Numbered from the stretch's first letter, positions 37,166-46,010 are shown. The stretch: 64,000 nucleotides of DNA from Phycisphaerales bacterium (GCA_029260395.1 JAJDDJ010000009.1:62001-126000); one strand, 5' to 3'. Notes: a model not told the origin generated them from the letters alone. Translations and numbers: made by a program.

Positions 37166-37371
37166 GAGGCCTCCTGACAGGGATCTTCAGCCATTGAATG
37201 GTACGGCGGCGGGTGCCGCCGGCTTGGTCTCACATCGGCCCGATCGGGCTCCACGCTCAACGCGAACCGACACACGCAGGCCATCAAGCCGCCTGCATCC
37301 TTGCTACGGCCCGGACCCTGCGCGAGTTCTGCGGGCCTCCGCGATGAGAGAGCCCGACTTGCACAGATCGA

Positions 37372-39099
37372 TCAGCTGGAGCGGGTCTTGCGGATCCTCG
37401 CCGACTGGGCGTTACCCGAGGCCTTCTTGGGCCTGCGGGGGCCGGAGCGGGGCGCTGGCTTGGCCTCGAACCCCTCGCTGCGGGCGTCGGCGTTGTATTG
37501 GCGCTTTGGCCGGGAGGCCTTGGGAGCGCCCCCTCCGCCACCACTACCACCGTGGCCGGTGCCGCTGTTGGCCTTGGCGGGACGACGGCCCGAGCCGGAC
37601 GCTGAGCTGGCCGCCGGACCAGCTGCCGGACCCGAGCGGTAGCCCGAACCAGAGCCTGAGCCGGAACCCGCGTCGTGGTCCGAGTAGTTGTCGGTGCCCG
37701 AGCCGGCCTGACCCTGCGTGCGAGCGCGGGGAGGGCGGTTGTCGGAACGAGGAGCCGAACGGGGAGCTGATCGCGGCCCCGAGCGTGGCCCTGATCTTGG
37801 GGCGGGCCGCTGCTCACTTCGAGGCGTGGTGCTGCCGTTGTTGCTGCGGTAGCCTCGGCCCGAACGCTGCTGGGGCCTGGGGTTCTCGTTGGTGGCGCAG
37901 AAGCCCTCGGTGCTGGTCACCGGGCCGAGGTCCTCGGGCAGCTGGGTGACTTCCATCGTGGTGCCGATGAGCTTCTCGATCGACCGGAGGAAGTTCCGCT
38001 CCTCCCGGCTGCAGAACGAGATGGCGATGCCCGTCTTACCGGCGCGGCCCGTTCGGCCGATTCGGTGGACGTAGGCCTCGGGCTCGTTGGGCAGGTTGAA
38101 GTTGAACACGTGGCTGACCGCCGAGATATCAAGCCCTCGGGCCGCCACATCCGTCGCCACCAGCACGCGGGCCTTGCCGGTGCGGAACGCGGTGAGGGCG
38201 CGTTGGCGCTGGGCCTGCGACTTGTTGCCGTGGATGGCGTCGGCCTGAATGCCGTCACGCACGAGCTTCTTGGTGAGCTTGTCGGCGCCGTGCTTGGTGC
38301 GGGTGAACACCAGCGCCCGTGTGACGTCGCCCGCGCGCAGCAGGTGCGCCAGCAGCGTGGGCTTGGCCTCGCCCGCGACCTGGTACAGCGACTGCTCGAT
38401 GAGCGGCGCCGCCGAGGCGACGGGGTTGACCGCCACGTGCACGGGGTTGTTCAGGAGCGAGTCGGCAAGCTTCTTGATGTTGGCGGGCATCGTCGCGCTG
38501 AAGAGCAGCGTCTGATGGTCCGACGGGATGGCGCTGGCGACCTTGCGAATGGGGTCAATAAAGCCCATATCGAGCATCTGATCGGCTTCATCGAGCACGA
38601 AGATCTCGATGGCCCGCAGGTCGACGTAGCCCTGCTCCATCAGGTCGAGCAGCCTGCCGGGCGTGGCGACGATGATGTCCACCCCGCTCTGGAGCTGCTG
38701 CACCTGGCGGTGCTGCTTGACGCCGCCGTAGATCACCGCGTTGCGGAGCTTGGAACGCTGGCCGTAGGTCTCGAAGCTCTTTTCGATCTGGCCCGCGAGC
38801 TCGCGGGTGGGCGAAAGGATGAGGGCGCGAGGCGAGCGGCGCTGGCCCTTGGACCGAGCGGGCGGACGCAGCGTGAGCAGATCAAGAATGGGCAGCGCAA
38901 AGGCTGCGGTCTTGCCCGTGCCGGTCTGCGCACAGCCGAGAATGTCACGGCCTTCGAGAATCGCGGGAATGGTCTTGGCCTGGATGGGGGTCGGCGTCTC
39001 GTAGCCGCGCGAGGCGAGCATGCCGAGAAGGGGCTTAGAGAGCCCGAGGGGCGCGAAGCCCTCCGAGTGAGAGTCAGTAACGGGTGCGTGAGGCAACAA
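37372..39099 (-). CDS. DEAD-box RNA helicase with Gly/Ser/Arg-rich tail
   Basis: 575 residues from a TTG at 39099, four bases after GGAG (TTG at 39096 is the next choice); no ATG fits. Motifs in order: Q motif 'GFAPLGLSKPLLGMLASRGYETPTPIQ', Walker A 'AQTGTGKT', 'PTRELAGQ', 'TPGRLLD', 'DEAD', 'SAT', 'LVFTRTKHGADKL', 'ATDVAARGLDI', and 'HRIGRTGRAGKTG'. The last 180 residues are low-complexity Arg/Gly/Ser/Pro with repeats such as 'RSGPRSGPRSAPRSAPRS', likely RNA-binding. It unwinds RNA using ATP in ribosome assembly or decay, RhlE-like. A long AT-rich leader precedes it. Confidence 0.93.
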   Translation of the reverse strand: MLPHAPVTDSHSEGFAPLGLSKPLLGMLASRGYETPTPIQAKTIPAILEGRDILGCAQTGTGKTAAFALPILDLLTLRPPARSKGQRRSPRALILSPTRELAGQIEKSFETYGQRSKLRNAVIYGGVKQHRQVQQLQSGVDIIVATPGRLLDLMEQGYVDLRAIEIFVLDEADQMLDMGFIDPIRKVASAIPSDHQTLLFSATMPANIKKLADSLLNNPVHVAVNPVASAAPLIEQSLYQVAGEAKPTLLAHLLRAGDVTRALVFTRTKHGADKLTKKLVRDGIQADAIHGNKSQAQRQRALTAFRTGKARVLVATDVAARGLDISAVSHVFNFNLPNEPEAYVHRIGRTGRAGKTGIAISFCSREERNFLRSIEKLIGTTMEVTQLPEDLGPVTSTEGFCATNENPRPQQRSGRGYRSNNGSTTPRSEQRPAPRSGPRSGPRSAPRSAPRSDNRPPRARTQGQAGSGTDNYSDHDAGSGSGSGSGYRSGPAAGPAASSASGSGRRPAKANSGTGHGGSGGGGGAPKASRPKRQYNADARSEGFEAKPAPRSGPRRPKKASGNAQSARIRKTRSS

Positions 39100-39410
39100 C
39101 GATCTCCACTGCTGCGCGATCTTGCCGCGCGGCAGATAAATAAGGGCAACCCGGGACCATTGAATTGGAACTTGGAGTGGCCGGCTGGGGAAGTCTCTGG
39201 CGGAGTACGCCCGCAGAGCTTGCCAGCAGATTCTCGGCGCCGACTCGGTGGACCCACTCACGGGTGCAACAGATCGGGCCAGACTACCGGCGGTAAGAAC
39301 AATGGTAGGCGCGCCGCCAAGCTCACTGCGGTCAAGGGCTCATCGGCCCGGATCTCATACGATGCCCCCGAGGCCCTGAGCACCCCTGCAAGCTCCGGAG
39401 GAATCCGCCC
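39100..39410. other. Divergent intergenic region between helicase and membrane-protein genes
   Basis: No gene is supported in these 311 bases. An AT-rich spot reads TATTTA on the minus strand (39137-39142) with TTCAAT 16 bases further up, a weak candidate promoter for the helicase. The plus-strand gene at 39411 has CGGAGGA about ten bases before its GTG. No hairpin with a T-run was seen. Confidence 0.4.
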
Positions 39411-40316
39411 GTGACACCCCGGCTCTTCGACAGCCTGAGGCTCAAATGGCGGATCGTGATCGCTTATTGGACGCTGCTGTTCGTGGCCGGCTATTTCGCC
39501 ACCGCCGGGTGGTGGGCGATGTCCGGCAGCGTTGACGGCCCGGCGGGCGACTCCCTGGGCCTCGCTGGCCTTGCCGACATCAAGGATGTCATGGTCTATG
39601 CGCCCTTCAACGTCTTTATGGCGGTGTGCATGGGGGCGTTCATTCTGTTGCAACTCATGCTCGTGCTCCCGATGCGGTACCCCGCGCGGACCGAGCGGGG
39701 CGCCCCGGTGTGGCTGGCGATTGGGGCCGCTGCGCTGCTGGCAGCGGGGCTGGTGGTCGGCTTCTTGGCCGCGGTCGTCGGGGTGCTCAGCGCGTACGAC
39801 GTCATCACCACCTTTCCTATCCAGACCTGGTGGGGGCTGGCGGTGGTGGTCGCGGTTCACTGGGCGCTGATGGTCCCTCTGATGGCGGCGTTCGTGAAGC
39901 GGGAGGACAACGAGGGAGCCACCCGCAAGCTCTCGATGTTCATCTTCGTGGGCAGCATCGTGGATGTGGCCGCGATGATCCCGCTCGACGTGATGATCCG
40001 CCGAAAGACGAACTGCTATTCATGGAGCACTTCGGTGTTCTCGCTCGGAGCTGCGACGGCCATCGGCCTGCTCGCGCTCGGGCCGGCGGTATGGATCCCG
40101 ATCAGTTGCAGGCGGCGTCGGCGTTGGTTCGAGACGCGGTGCGCTGCGTGCGGGTACGACATGACCGGCGGCGGTGGACGCTGCCCCGAGTGCGGAACTA
40201 CCTTCCGTGCGCTCGAAGCAAACCAGCCTCAGATCGGCCAGCACGCCAACGCTCAGAGGGACGAGCCCCAAGGAACTGAGCCCCAAGGAATTGAGCCGCA
40301 AGGAACCGAGCCATGA
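39411..40316 (+). CDS. Multi-pass membrane protein with C-terminal zinc ribbon
   Basis: 301 residues from the GTG at 39411 after CGGAGGA. Five or six membrane helices: 'IVIAYWTLLFVAGYFATAGWWAM', 'NVFMAVCMGAFILLQLMLVLP', 'LAIGAAALLAAGLVVGFLAAVVGVL', 'WGLAVVVAVHWALMVPLMAAFV', 'SIVDVAAMIPLDVMI' and 'AATAIGLLALGPAVWIPI'. Then 'CAACGYDMTGGGGRCPECGTTF', a zinc ribbon like that of the protein at 25939. The last 18 residues are a short repeat, EPQGT-EPQGI-EPQGT, coded by a 15-base tandem repeat that also supplies the ribosome site of the next gene. The ATG of that gene overlaps its stop. Function unknown. Confidence 0.75.
   Translation: MTPRLFDSLRLKWRIVIAYWTLLFVAGYFATAGWWAMSGSVDGPAGDSLGLAGLADIKDVMVYAPFNVFMAVCMGAFILLQLMLVLPMRYPARTERGAPVWLAIGAAALLAAGLVVGFLAAVVGVLSAYDVITTFPIQTWWGLAVVVAVHWALMVPLMAAFVKREDNEGATRKLSMFIFVGSIVDVAAMIPLDVMIRRKTNCYSWSTSVFSLGAATAIGLLALGPAVWIPISCRRRRRWFETRCAACGYDMTGGGGRCPECGTTFRALEANQPQIGQHANAQRDEPQGTEPQGIEPQGTEP
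40263..40312 (+). repeat. 15-base tandem repeat, 3.3 copies, with embedded ribosome site
   Basis: Units GAGCCCCAAGGAACT at 40263-40277, GAGCCCCAAGGAATT at 40278-40292, GAGCCGCAAGGAACC at 40293-40307, then GAGCC. In frame they code for Glu-Pro-Gln-Gly-Thr/Ile. Each copy holds AAGGAA, and the last one is seven bases before the ATG at 40313, a good ribosome-site spacing. Unit number could vary by slippage. Confidence 0.8.
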
Positions 40317-41182
40317 CCAGCGACCGCGCGTACCTCTCGATCGTGCAGTGGCCCGACGGCTGGACCGATGAGGCCAAGGGCAACCTGCTGGCGCACGCAG
40401 CGGGCCTCGACCCGTACGACGCTGTCCTTGCCGCCAAGCGGGGCACGCCCGGCGTGGTCGCCATGCTCGACCCAAGCCAAGCCGAGGCATCGCTCACTTA
40501 CCTCCGCGAGCGCGGCGTCATGGCCAACGCGCCCCTCCAGAGCACCATGCTTGCACTCCCCCGGCCGCTCCACATCAAGCGGCTGTTCTGGACCACCGTC
40601 GGGAATCGACAGGCTCTCGGCTTTGATCGCTGGCGGGGAACTCCCACCCAAGGCTTGCTCAACTGCGATCATCTGTTCCTGATCGTTCGCGCCATGACCC
40701 GTTCCAGCGAACGCCGAGTCAGCACCAACCGCAACTCGAACATGGGCGGCGTGGCGACGGGCTTCATTGTCGGCGGAGTGGGCGGCGCGGTGATCGGGGG
40801 CGCGCTCTCGGGCATCCGGAACACACCCGATGTCAGCTCCCGTGTGCACACCGCCGAGGCCATGGACATCTACACCCGAGCGCCCACCGGCGAGATGCAG
40901 CGGCTGCGCATTACTTCGGGCCGGTTCAACGCGGACATCCTTGCCGAACACCGGGGCGTCTCCGCCAAGGAGTACATGCAGGGCATCGAGTCACTGCTCA
41001 CCCAATCCAACCGGCGAGCGCTGGTCGACACCGGCTTCGAAGACTTCCGCGCCCCCACCGACACGCTCCAGTCGCACTTCAGATCCACCGGCTCATCCTC
41101 CGTGCAGAAGCACACCGACGCGGGCGCGTTCGAGTTCTACAGCGAATGGGCCTGCCTGCTCTACGCCGCCATGCTCGGCTGA
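40313..41182 (+). CDS. Hypothetical protein with central glycine-rich helix
   Basis: 289 residues. It starts 'TSDRAYLSIVQWPDGWTDEAKGNLLAHAAGLDPYDAVLAAKRG', then a region that reads like a compact alpha/beta fold, 'GVVAMLDPSQAEASLTYLRERGVMANAPLQSTML'. In the middle is 'GGVATGFIVGGVGGAVIGGALSG', a glycine-zipper-like membrane or oligomerisation helix. The C-terminal part 'IYTRAPTGEMQRLRITSGRFNADIL' and 'GAFEFYSEWACLLYAAMLG' has no family that I know. The start is coupled to the preceding gene by an ATGA overlap, so the two proteins may act together at the membrane. Confidence 0.7.
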   Translation: MTSDRAYLSIVQWPDGWTDEAKGNLLAHAAGLDPYDAVLAAKRGTPGVVAMLDPSQAEASLTYLRERGVMANAPLQSTMLALPRPLHIKRLFWTTVGNRQALGFDRWRGTPTQGLLNCDHLFLIVRAMTRSSERRVSTNRNSNMGGVATGFIVGGVGGAVIGGALSGIRNTPDVSSRVHTAEAMDIYTRAPTGEMQRLRITSGRFNADILAEHRGVSAKEYMQGIESLLTQSNRRALVDTGFEDFRAPTDTLQSHFRSTGSSSVQKHTDAGAFEFYSEWACLLYAAMLG

Positions 41183-41186
41183 TCGG

Positions 41187-41897
41187 CTATTGGCCGGGCG
41201 AACTGCCCGCCGCCACCGACGGATCGAACGGCTGCCAGCGGCAAGGCTCAGCGCCCGCGCTCGGCGCGAGCATCGCGTGGTACGACTCTCTGGCGACTTC
41301 GACAAGGCCGAACTGCTCGGTGTGCGGGTTGGCGATCTGCACATCGCACGCCGAGTAGCCCATCGCGTGCAGGTGGCCCAGCAGATGCACCAGGCACACC
41401 TTGCCCGCATCGGTCCCGAACGCAAAGTCGGTCACCATGGACTCGGCGCAGAACACCGGCCCCGCGCTTCCCGGCACCGACACCCCGTAGAGCCCGCCCA
41501 CCAATCGGCCCGCTTGATCGCGCGCCTCGATGCTGTGCGCGTGGCCCGCTCGGTGCAGCAGGGTGGCGATCATGCGGATCTGCTCGTCGATCCACGCCCC
41601 GGGCCGGGATGGATCGCCGCACATCGCCACGACCGAATCGAAGTCCTGATCGCTCGATAGCCGGTACGGCTGTTGGCGGACCGTTCGCCTCAGACGGCGG
41701 GGCACGTGCAGCCCCGCTTCAGGTGTCAGCGGCAGCAGCGCCCGCGGATCGGGGTCGTACCAATAGATATCCGCGAGCCTGCCGGGCTTTGGGTCCTCGG
41801 CCATAGGGAACAGACCCCGTCCATACAGCGCGTGCAGTTCCGCCGCTGCCCGCCGCTGAGCGGGGCTCAATCCGGATGTTGGCTTGGGCGCGGCCAT
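41187..41897 (-). CDS. aat: Leucyl/phenylalanyl-tRNA--protein transferase
   Basis: 236 residues. The family order is complete: 'YGRGLFPMAED', 'IYWYDPDPRALLPL', 'FDSVVAMCGDPSRPGAWIDEQIRMIATLLHRAGHAHSIEARDQAGRLVGGLYGVSV', 'FCAESMVTDFAFGTDAGKVCLVHLLGHLHAMGYSACDVQIANPHTEQFGL'. The usual 'GESM' is AESM here. The enzyme attaches Leu or Phe to N-terminal Arg/Lys of proteins for ClpS/ClpAP degradation (N-end rule). It ends four bases before the convergent hypothetical gene. Confidence 0.9.
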   Translation of the reverse strand: MAAPKPTSGLSPAQRRAAAELHALYGRGLFPMAEDPKPGRLADIYWYDPDPRALLPLTPEAGLHVPRRLRRTVRQQPYRLSSDQDFDSVVAMCGDPSRPGAWIDEQIRMIATLLHRAGHAHSIEARDQAGRLVGGLYGVSVPGSAGPVFCAESMVTDFAFGTDAGKVCLVHLLGHLHAMGYSACDVQIANPHTEQFGLVEVARESYHAMLAPSAGAEPCRWQPFDPSVAAGSSPGQ

Positions 41898-42021
41898 GGG
41901 CTATCAGTATGCTTGGGTGAGGGCGAACGCGTTGGGCTGAAATCGAGCCCTGCCCGCTCCCAACATTGAATGGTCGGCCGATCCGATTCGGCGGGGCGAA
42001 CACGACTACCGGAGATCAGCG

Positions 42022-42243
42022 ATGGACGAAGCAACAGCAGGATTCCTCGAAGAGAACTTCATCTTCATGGTGCTCGGCCTGGTCGGGATCATCGCCATCG
42101 TGTTCGGAAGCTTTGCCTCGGTCATCAACCGATCGACCAAGGAGCGCAGCCGGCGCGAGATCGCGGCTTACATCGCCGAGGGCTCGATGACCGCGGCCGA
42201 CGGCGAACGCCTGATGAAAGCGGGACCAAGCGAAGACGAGTAG
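42022..42243 (+). CDS. Small membrane protein with SHOCT-like tail
   Basis: 73 residues from the ATG at 42022 after GGAG. One membrane helix at about 13-33 (FIFMVLGLVGIIAIVFGSFASVI), then a basic stretch and 'SRREIAAYIAEGSMTAADGERLMKAG', which resembles the short SHOCT-type helix pair often found at the ends of small membrane proteins. Acidic end SEDE. It ends ten bases before the convergent GH5 gene. No function known. Confidence 0.7.
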   Translation: MDEATAGFLEENFIFMVLGLVGIIAIVFGSFASVINRSTKERSRREIAAYIAEGSMTAADGERLMKAGPSEDE

Positions 42244-42253
42244 CTGCTGCGCC

Positions 42254-44098
42254 TTACGGGCACGGCCCGATGAGGCCGAGCATCGCGAGGAAGTCGCCGA
42301 AAGAGACCTGCCCGTCGCCGCCGTTGAGGTTGCCGAAGTCGTCGGCGATGTCGCCCGGGCAGTGCTCGACTATCTCGAACGTGAACCACTCCCACTCGCG
42401 GGCCAGCTCGCGGTCGCAGCGGATGGGCTGCTGGCCGTTCTCCGAGGAAACGAACAGGCCGTTGGCTCCCCGCAGGGCGAGGCGGCCGTTGCCCAGGTCG
42501 AGCCACTCGAAACGCTCGTCCGGGCCGATGGATTCGGCGTCGCAAGTCATGGGGGTCAGGCCCTCATTGGAACTGGCGTAGAGCCTGTCGGCGCTGCGCA
42601 GCGCGACCCAGCCGCCTCCGGCGTCGACGACTTCGAAGCGCTCGGAGTCTCCGGCGAGGGCGGTGTCGCAGGTCATCGGGGCCTGGCCGCCCTCGGAGGA
42701 GACGTACCGCCCGTTGTCGCCCTTGAGCCACACGGACGAACCGATCGGAGCGCACACGCCGCGATCGATGAAGCAACCGGTGTTGCCGGCGGGGGGCAGT
42801 GTGCCGGTAACCGCGGCGATGGTGTTGGGGTTGGGGATGATGTTGGCGAAACGGATGGAGTCGAGAACGGTGCCCATCGCGCTGGCGCCGTCGGTGGGGT
42901 AATTGCCGCCGATGCGGGCGAGCGCTGCATTCTCCTGCCAGTCGTGTCGCTTGTAGGTCCAGTGGCACCAGCCGATGCCGGCTTGCTCGAGCTTGGCGAT
43001 GTTCTGCATCAGCCAAGCGTTGTTGTTCTCGCCGGTCTCGCCGACCCATACGGGCACGTTGTGCGTGTCACGGAAGGCGAGCAGGTTGGCCATTTTGTTG
43101 ATCTGGTTGGGGTTGGGGTCGGGGACCCAGTCGTCGGCCGGGTCGATCCAGTAGCGGTGCGCGCTGTAGACCAAGCCCCAATTGGGCGCGAAGGTGTGCG
43201 GCTCCATGAAGTCGTAGTTGTTGCCCCAGCCGTTGCCGTGGACGCCGATGATGTGGTTGTCGCCGTTGTCGCGCACCGTCGTGAGCAGCCGCTGGGTGAG
43301 GGCGTGGATGGCCTGCCCGCCGCCGGGGACGCTGTTGGGCTCGTTGATGAACTCGTACATCGCGATGCGCGGCTCGGCCTTGTATCGGTCGGAGATGCTC
43401 AGCCAGAGGCGGTCGATGGTGTCCTGAAAGACGGGGAACTGCCAGAGGTTGTTGGCGTAGAACCCGTCGCAGATGTTGAGGTCCGAGCCCTGCGCCCCGG
43501 GCGCGGCGTGCAGGTCGAGGATGACGTACAGGCCGTTGGCCTCGCACCACTCGACCAGGCGGTCGATCATCTCGAAGCCGTCGGCCTGCGGATCGACGAA
43601 CAACTCCTCATTGTCGAGCCACTGGCGAAGGGCCAGCTTGTACGCGTCGTGTCCCGTCGGCAGGTCCGTGATGACGGCGTTGCGCACCGCCCGCTGCGCA
43701 TCGGTCAGGAACAGCTCGTAGTGCATCGGCAGGCGGACGCTGTTGAAGCCCATCGAGGCGAGGTAGTCGATGTCCGCCTTGGTGATGAAGTTGTCCCGCC
43801 ACGCCCGGTAGAACGCCTCGACCTGCCCCATGGTCTGGCCCTCGTTGAGGTACCGGCGCTTCATCTGCCACTGCGTGCCCGGGCAGCCCTCGCACCCGCC
43901 GGGGTTGAGCATGTAGCCCTCCTGCAGCAGCCAGTCGCCCAGGCCCACCGCGCGGAGGATCACCGGCTGGCCGGTCGTCGAGTTGACGATCTCCTGGCCC
44001 CGCACCTCCAGCCAGCAGTCGTTGCACTGGGCCGAGGCGGCAGAGGCAGAGAGGCAGACGAGAGCAAGCCAGGCCCCCACTATCAGCAGACGTCCCAT
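42254..44098 (-). CDS. Secreted GH5-family glycosidase with fascin-like repeats and one dockerin-like module
   Basis: 614 residues. Signal peptide about 1-22 (WLALVCLSASAASAQ). GH5 barrel at about 30-420: 'RAVGLGDWLLQEGYM', 'NSVRLPMHYELF', 'GLYVILDLHAAPGAQ', acid/base Glu in 'YEFINEPNS', 'SAHRYWID', nucleophile Glu in 'VWVGETGENNN'. Next are three fascin/trefoil-like repeats, 'VWLKGDNGRYVSSEGGQAPMTCD' and two relatives with 'ERFE' strands, likely sugar-binding. The last 35 residues are a single GDIADDFG...SFGDFLAMLGLIGPC module. It probably cuts a beta-glucan or mannan outside the cell. RBS GGGAG is six bases before the ATG. Confidence 0.87.
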   Translation of the reverse strand: MGRLLIVGAWLALVCLSASAASAQCNDCWLEVRGQEIVNSTTGQPVILRAVGLGDWLLQEGYMLNPGGCEGCPGTQWQMKRRYLNEGQTMGQVEAFYRAWRDNFITKADIDYLASMGFNSVRLPMHYELFLTDAQRAVRNAVITDLPTGHDAYKLALRQWLDNEELFVDPQADGFEMIDRLVEWCEANGLYVILDLHAAPGAQGSDLNICDGFYANNLWQFPVFQDTIDRLWLSISDRYKAEPRIAMYEFINEPNSVPGGGQAIHALTQRLLTTVRDNGDNHIIGVHGNGWGNNYDFMEPHTFAPNWGLVYSAHRYWIDPADDWVPDPNPNQINKMANLLAFRDTHNVPVWVGETGENNNAWLMQNIAKLEQAGIGWCHWTYKRHDWQENAALARIGGNYPTDGASAMGTVLDSIRFANIIPNPNTIAAVTGTLPPAGNTGCFIDRGVCAPIGSSVWLKGDNGRYVSSEGGQAPMTCDTALAGDSERFEVVDAGGGWVALRSADRLYASSNEGLTPMTCDAESIGPDERFEWLDLGNGRLALRGANGLFVSSENGQQPIRCDRELAREWEWFTFEIVEHCPGDIADDFGNLNGGDGQVSFGDFLAMLGLIGPCP

Positions 44099-44137
44099 AA
44101 CTCACTCCCTCGCAATGAACAACCACTTTCCTTCCGC

Positions 44138-44166
44138 AGTGTAATGGCGCTTCGGCGTGGCTCCAA
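44138..44166 (-). promoter_or_regulatory. Sigma-70-like promoter of the GH5 gene
   Basis: On the minus strand TTGGAG (44166-44161) and TACACT (44143-44138) are separated by exactly 17 bases. The -10 ends about 40 bases before the ATG at 44098. Both hexamers are near consensus for the housekeeping sigma factor. Confidence 0.6.
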
Positions 44167-44190
44167 CGGCGTTGGCGGAAGTTCTCGTCG

Positions 44191-44234
44191 CCAAGACCGC
44201 CAACTCCGGCCCCCCGGGGTGTTGGCGGTCTTGG
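44191..44234. repeat. Palindromic hairpin repeat, copy A
   Basis: Perfect 14-base arms CCAAGACCGCCAAC (44191-44204) and GTTGGCGGTCTTGG (44221-44234) with a C/G-rich loop. The same arm sequence occurs in copies at 51249, 58605 and 62246. This copy lies between the diverging GH5 and dihydrolipoyl dehydrogenase genes, so it is not a terminator here. Confidence 0.8.
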
Positions 44235-44337
44235 CGGACTTGGAGCCCCCCCGTCCCGTCCGCCCCATGCGGACCCGCTCAGCCCCCACCCCCTAGTATC
44301 CGCGAGCGGAGATTCGACCCCTTCATCAACCCCCTTT

Positions 44338-44356
44338 GCGGGCCTGTGAGGCCCGC
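44338..44356 (+). promoter_or_regulatory. Leader hairpin before lpd
   Basis: GCGGGCC (44338-44344) and GGCCCGC (44350-44356) pair perfectly around a five-base loop. It ends five bases before GGAG, the ribosome site of the ATG at 44374. It could stabilise the message or affect start access. Confidence 0.4.
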
Positions 44357-44373
44357 TACTGGAGCCCCGGCTG

Positions 44374-45927
44374 ATGGCCAAGCACTTCGACGTTCTCGTG
44401 ATCGGTTCCGGCCCCGGCGGCTACGTGGGGGCCATCCGTGCTGCCCAGCTCGGGTACAAGGTCGGCATCATCGAGCGGGCCAAGCTCGGCGGCGTGTGCC
44501 TCAACTGGGGGTGCATCCCGTCGAAGGCCCTGCTCTCCAACGCGGAACTGATGGACAAGCTCGCCCACCAGGACGACTGGGGGCTCAAGATCAAGGGCGA
44601 GGTCGGCTTTGACTGGTCGAAGGTCATCGGCCGCAGCCGGGATGTCGCGGGCAAGCTCAACGCGGGCATCGGCTACCTGATGAAGAAGAACAAGATCGAG
44701 CACATCGTGGGCTCGGGCAAGATCACCGCGGCGGCTTCTGGCACCGGCAAGGGCGCCAAGCCGTGCAGCGTCGAGGTCTATGACTGCGAAGTCCAGGAAG
44801 AGCGCACCGATGCGCCCGCCAAGCCCGCGGCCAAGGCCCGCGAGACGGTCACCGCGACCAACGTGATCATCGCGACGGGGTCGGTGGCACGGGACCTGCC
44901 GTTTGCCAAGTTCGGCAGCTCCGACAAGATCTGGGGCGCTCGCGAGGCGATGTACAACAAGGAGAAGCCGGGCAAGCTGATCGTCGTCGGCTCGGGCGCG
45001 ATCGGCATGGAGTTCGGCTACTTCTACCACTCGTTCGGCACGGATGTCACCGTCGTCGAGATGCTCGACCGCATCGTGCCCGTCGAGGATGAAGAAGTCT
45101 CGACCGCGATGCTCAAGCACTTCAAGAAGGCGGGCATGAACTTCAAGACCGGGTTCGTGACGACCAAGATCGACACGAGCGGCAAGGGCGTGAAGGTCAC
45201 CATCGCACCGTTCAAAGACGGCAAGGCCGATGAATCCAAGGCGGAAGTGCTCGAAGGCGACCGCGTGCTCTTGGCGATCGGTGTCAAGGGCCGGACGGAC
45301 GGCCTGTGCGATGCGTCGCTGGGCCTGAAGATCGAGAAGGACCACGTCGTCACGGACTTCAAGCCGGGCGTGACGGTCAACGAGGCGATCGATTACAAGA
45401 CGAACCTGCCCGGTGTTTACGCGATCGGCGATGTGATCGGCCCTCCGTGGCTCGCGCACGTCGCGAGCGAGGAGGGGGTGCTGTGCGTCGAGCGCATCGC
45501 GTGGCGCGATGGCAAGGAGAAGCACGAGCCGATCCCCATGGACTACTCGGTCATCCCGGGCTGCACGTACTGCCACCCGCAGGTGGCGAGCGTCGGGTTC
45601 ACCGAGCGCGCGCTCAAGGAGAAGGGCCTCAAGAAGGGCACCGACTACGAGGTCGGCAAGTTCCCCTTCACCGCGCTGGGCAAGGCCATCGCCACCCAGC
45701 ACACCGAGGGCTTCTGCAAGATCATCCGCGGGCTGCCGAGGGGCGAGATCCTCGGCGCGCACATCATGGGCGATCAGGCGACCGAGCTCATCGCTGAACT
45801 CAGCCTCGCGCGCCGCTTGGAGGCGACCACCGAGGAGATCATCGCGACGGTCCACGCCCACCCGACCATGCACGAGAGCGTGCACGAGGCGGCGCTGGCG
45901 AGCGAGGGACGTGTGATAAACGCGTAG
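44374..45927 (+). CDS. lpdA: Dihydrolipoyl dehydrogenase with a 40-residue insert
   Basis: 517 residues against about 470 for the usual family. FAD loop 'VLVIGSGPGGYVGAI', redox pair Cys42 and Cys47 in 'GGVCLNWGCIPSKA', NAD loop 'LIVVGSGAIGMEFGYFYHSFGTDVTVVE', 'GVYAIGDVIGPPWLAHVASEEG', and the dimer motif 'VHAHPTMHESVHEAA' with the catalytic His/Glu. Residues 120-158 are an extra Ala/Lys/Glu segment ('SGTGKGAKPCSVEVYDCEVQ', 'APAKPAAKARETV') between the FAD strands. It reoxidises lipoamide of 2-oxo-acid dehydrogenases. Its last 31 bases are repeated at 48121-48151. Confidence 0.94.
   Translation: MAKHFDVLVIGSGPGGYVGAIRAAQLGYKVGIIERAKLGGVCLNWGCIPSKALLSNAELMDKLAHQDDWGLKIKGEVGFDWSKVIGRSRDVAGKLNAGIGYLMKKNKIEHIVGSGKITAAASGTGKGAKPCSVEVYDCEVQEERTDAPAKPAAKARETVTATNVIIATGSVARDLPFAKFGSSDKIWGAREAMYNKEKPGKLIVVGSGAIGMEFGYFYHSFGTDVTVVEMLDRIVPVEDEEVSTAMLKHFKKAGMNFKTGFVTTKIDTSGKGVKVTIAPFKDGKADESKAEVLEGDRVLLAIGVKGRTDGLCDASLGLKIEKDHVVTDFKPGVTVNEAIDYKTNLPGVYAIGDVIGPPWLAHVASEEGVLCVERIAWRDGKEKHEPIPMDYSVIPGCTYCHPQVASVGFTERALKEKGLKKGTDYEVGKFPFTALGKAIATQHTEGFCKIIRGLPRGEILGAHIMGDQATELIAELSLARRLEATTEEIIATVHAHPTMHESVHEAALASEGRVINA
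45896..45926 (+). repeat. Direct repeat, copy 1 (3' end of lpd)
   Basis: TGGCGAGCGAGGGACGTGTG then ATAAACGCGTA, the last codons of lpd and its stop. The copy at 48121-48151 differs at two of 31 positions. The two copies bracket 2.2 kb that hold the laminin-B-type and esterase genes. Confidence 0.75.
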
Positions 45928-46010
45928 CGCCGGATAGCGAGCCACCCAAAGTGGTCGCTCAGGGCGGCTCGATTCGGGATACTGAACTCTCAAGACAGCG
46001 AGCGATCACC

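Noticed and set aside
42362..44296. A 644-residue plus-strand open frame opposite the GH5 gene
   Set aside because: Val/Gly/Ala/Asp-rich mirror frame; GH5 catalytic motifs, signal peptide and promoter are on the minus strand.
44356..45993. A 545-residue minus-strand open frame opposite lpd
   Set aside because: Shadow of the dihydrolipoyl dehydrogenase frame, with no recognisable domain.
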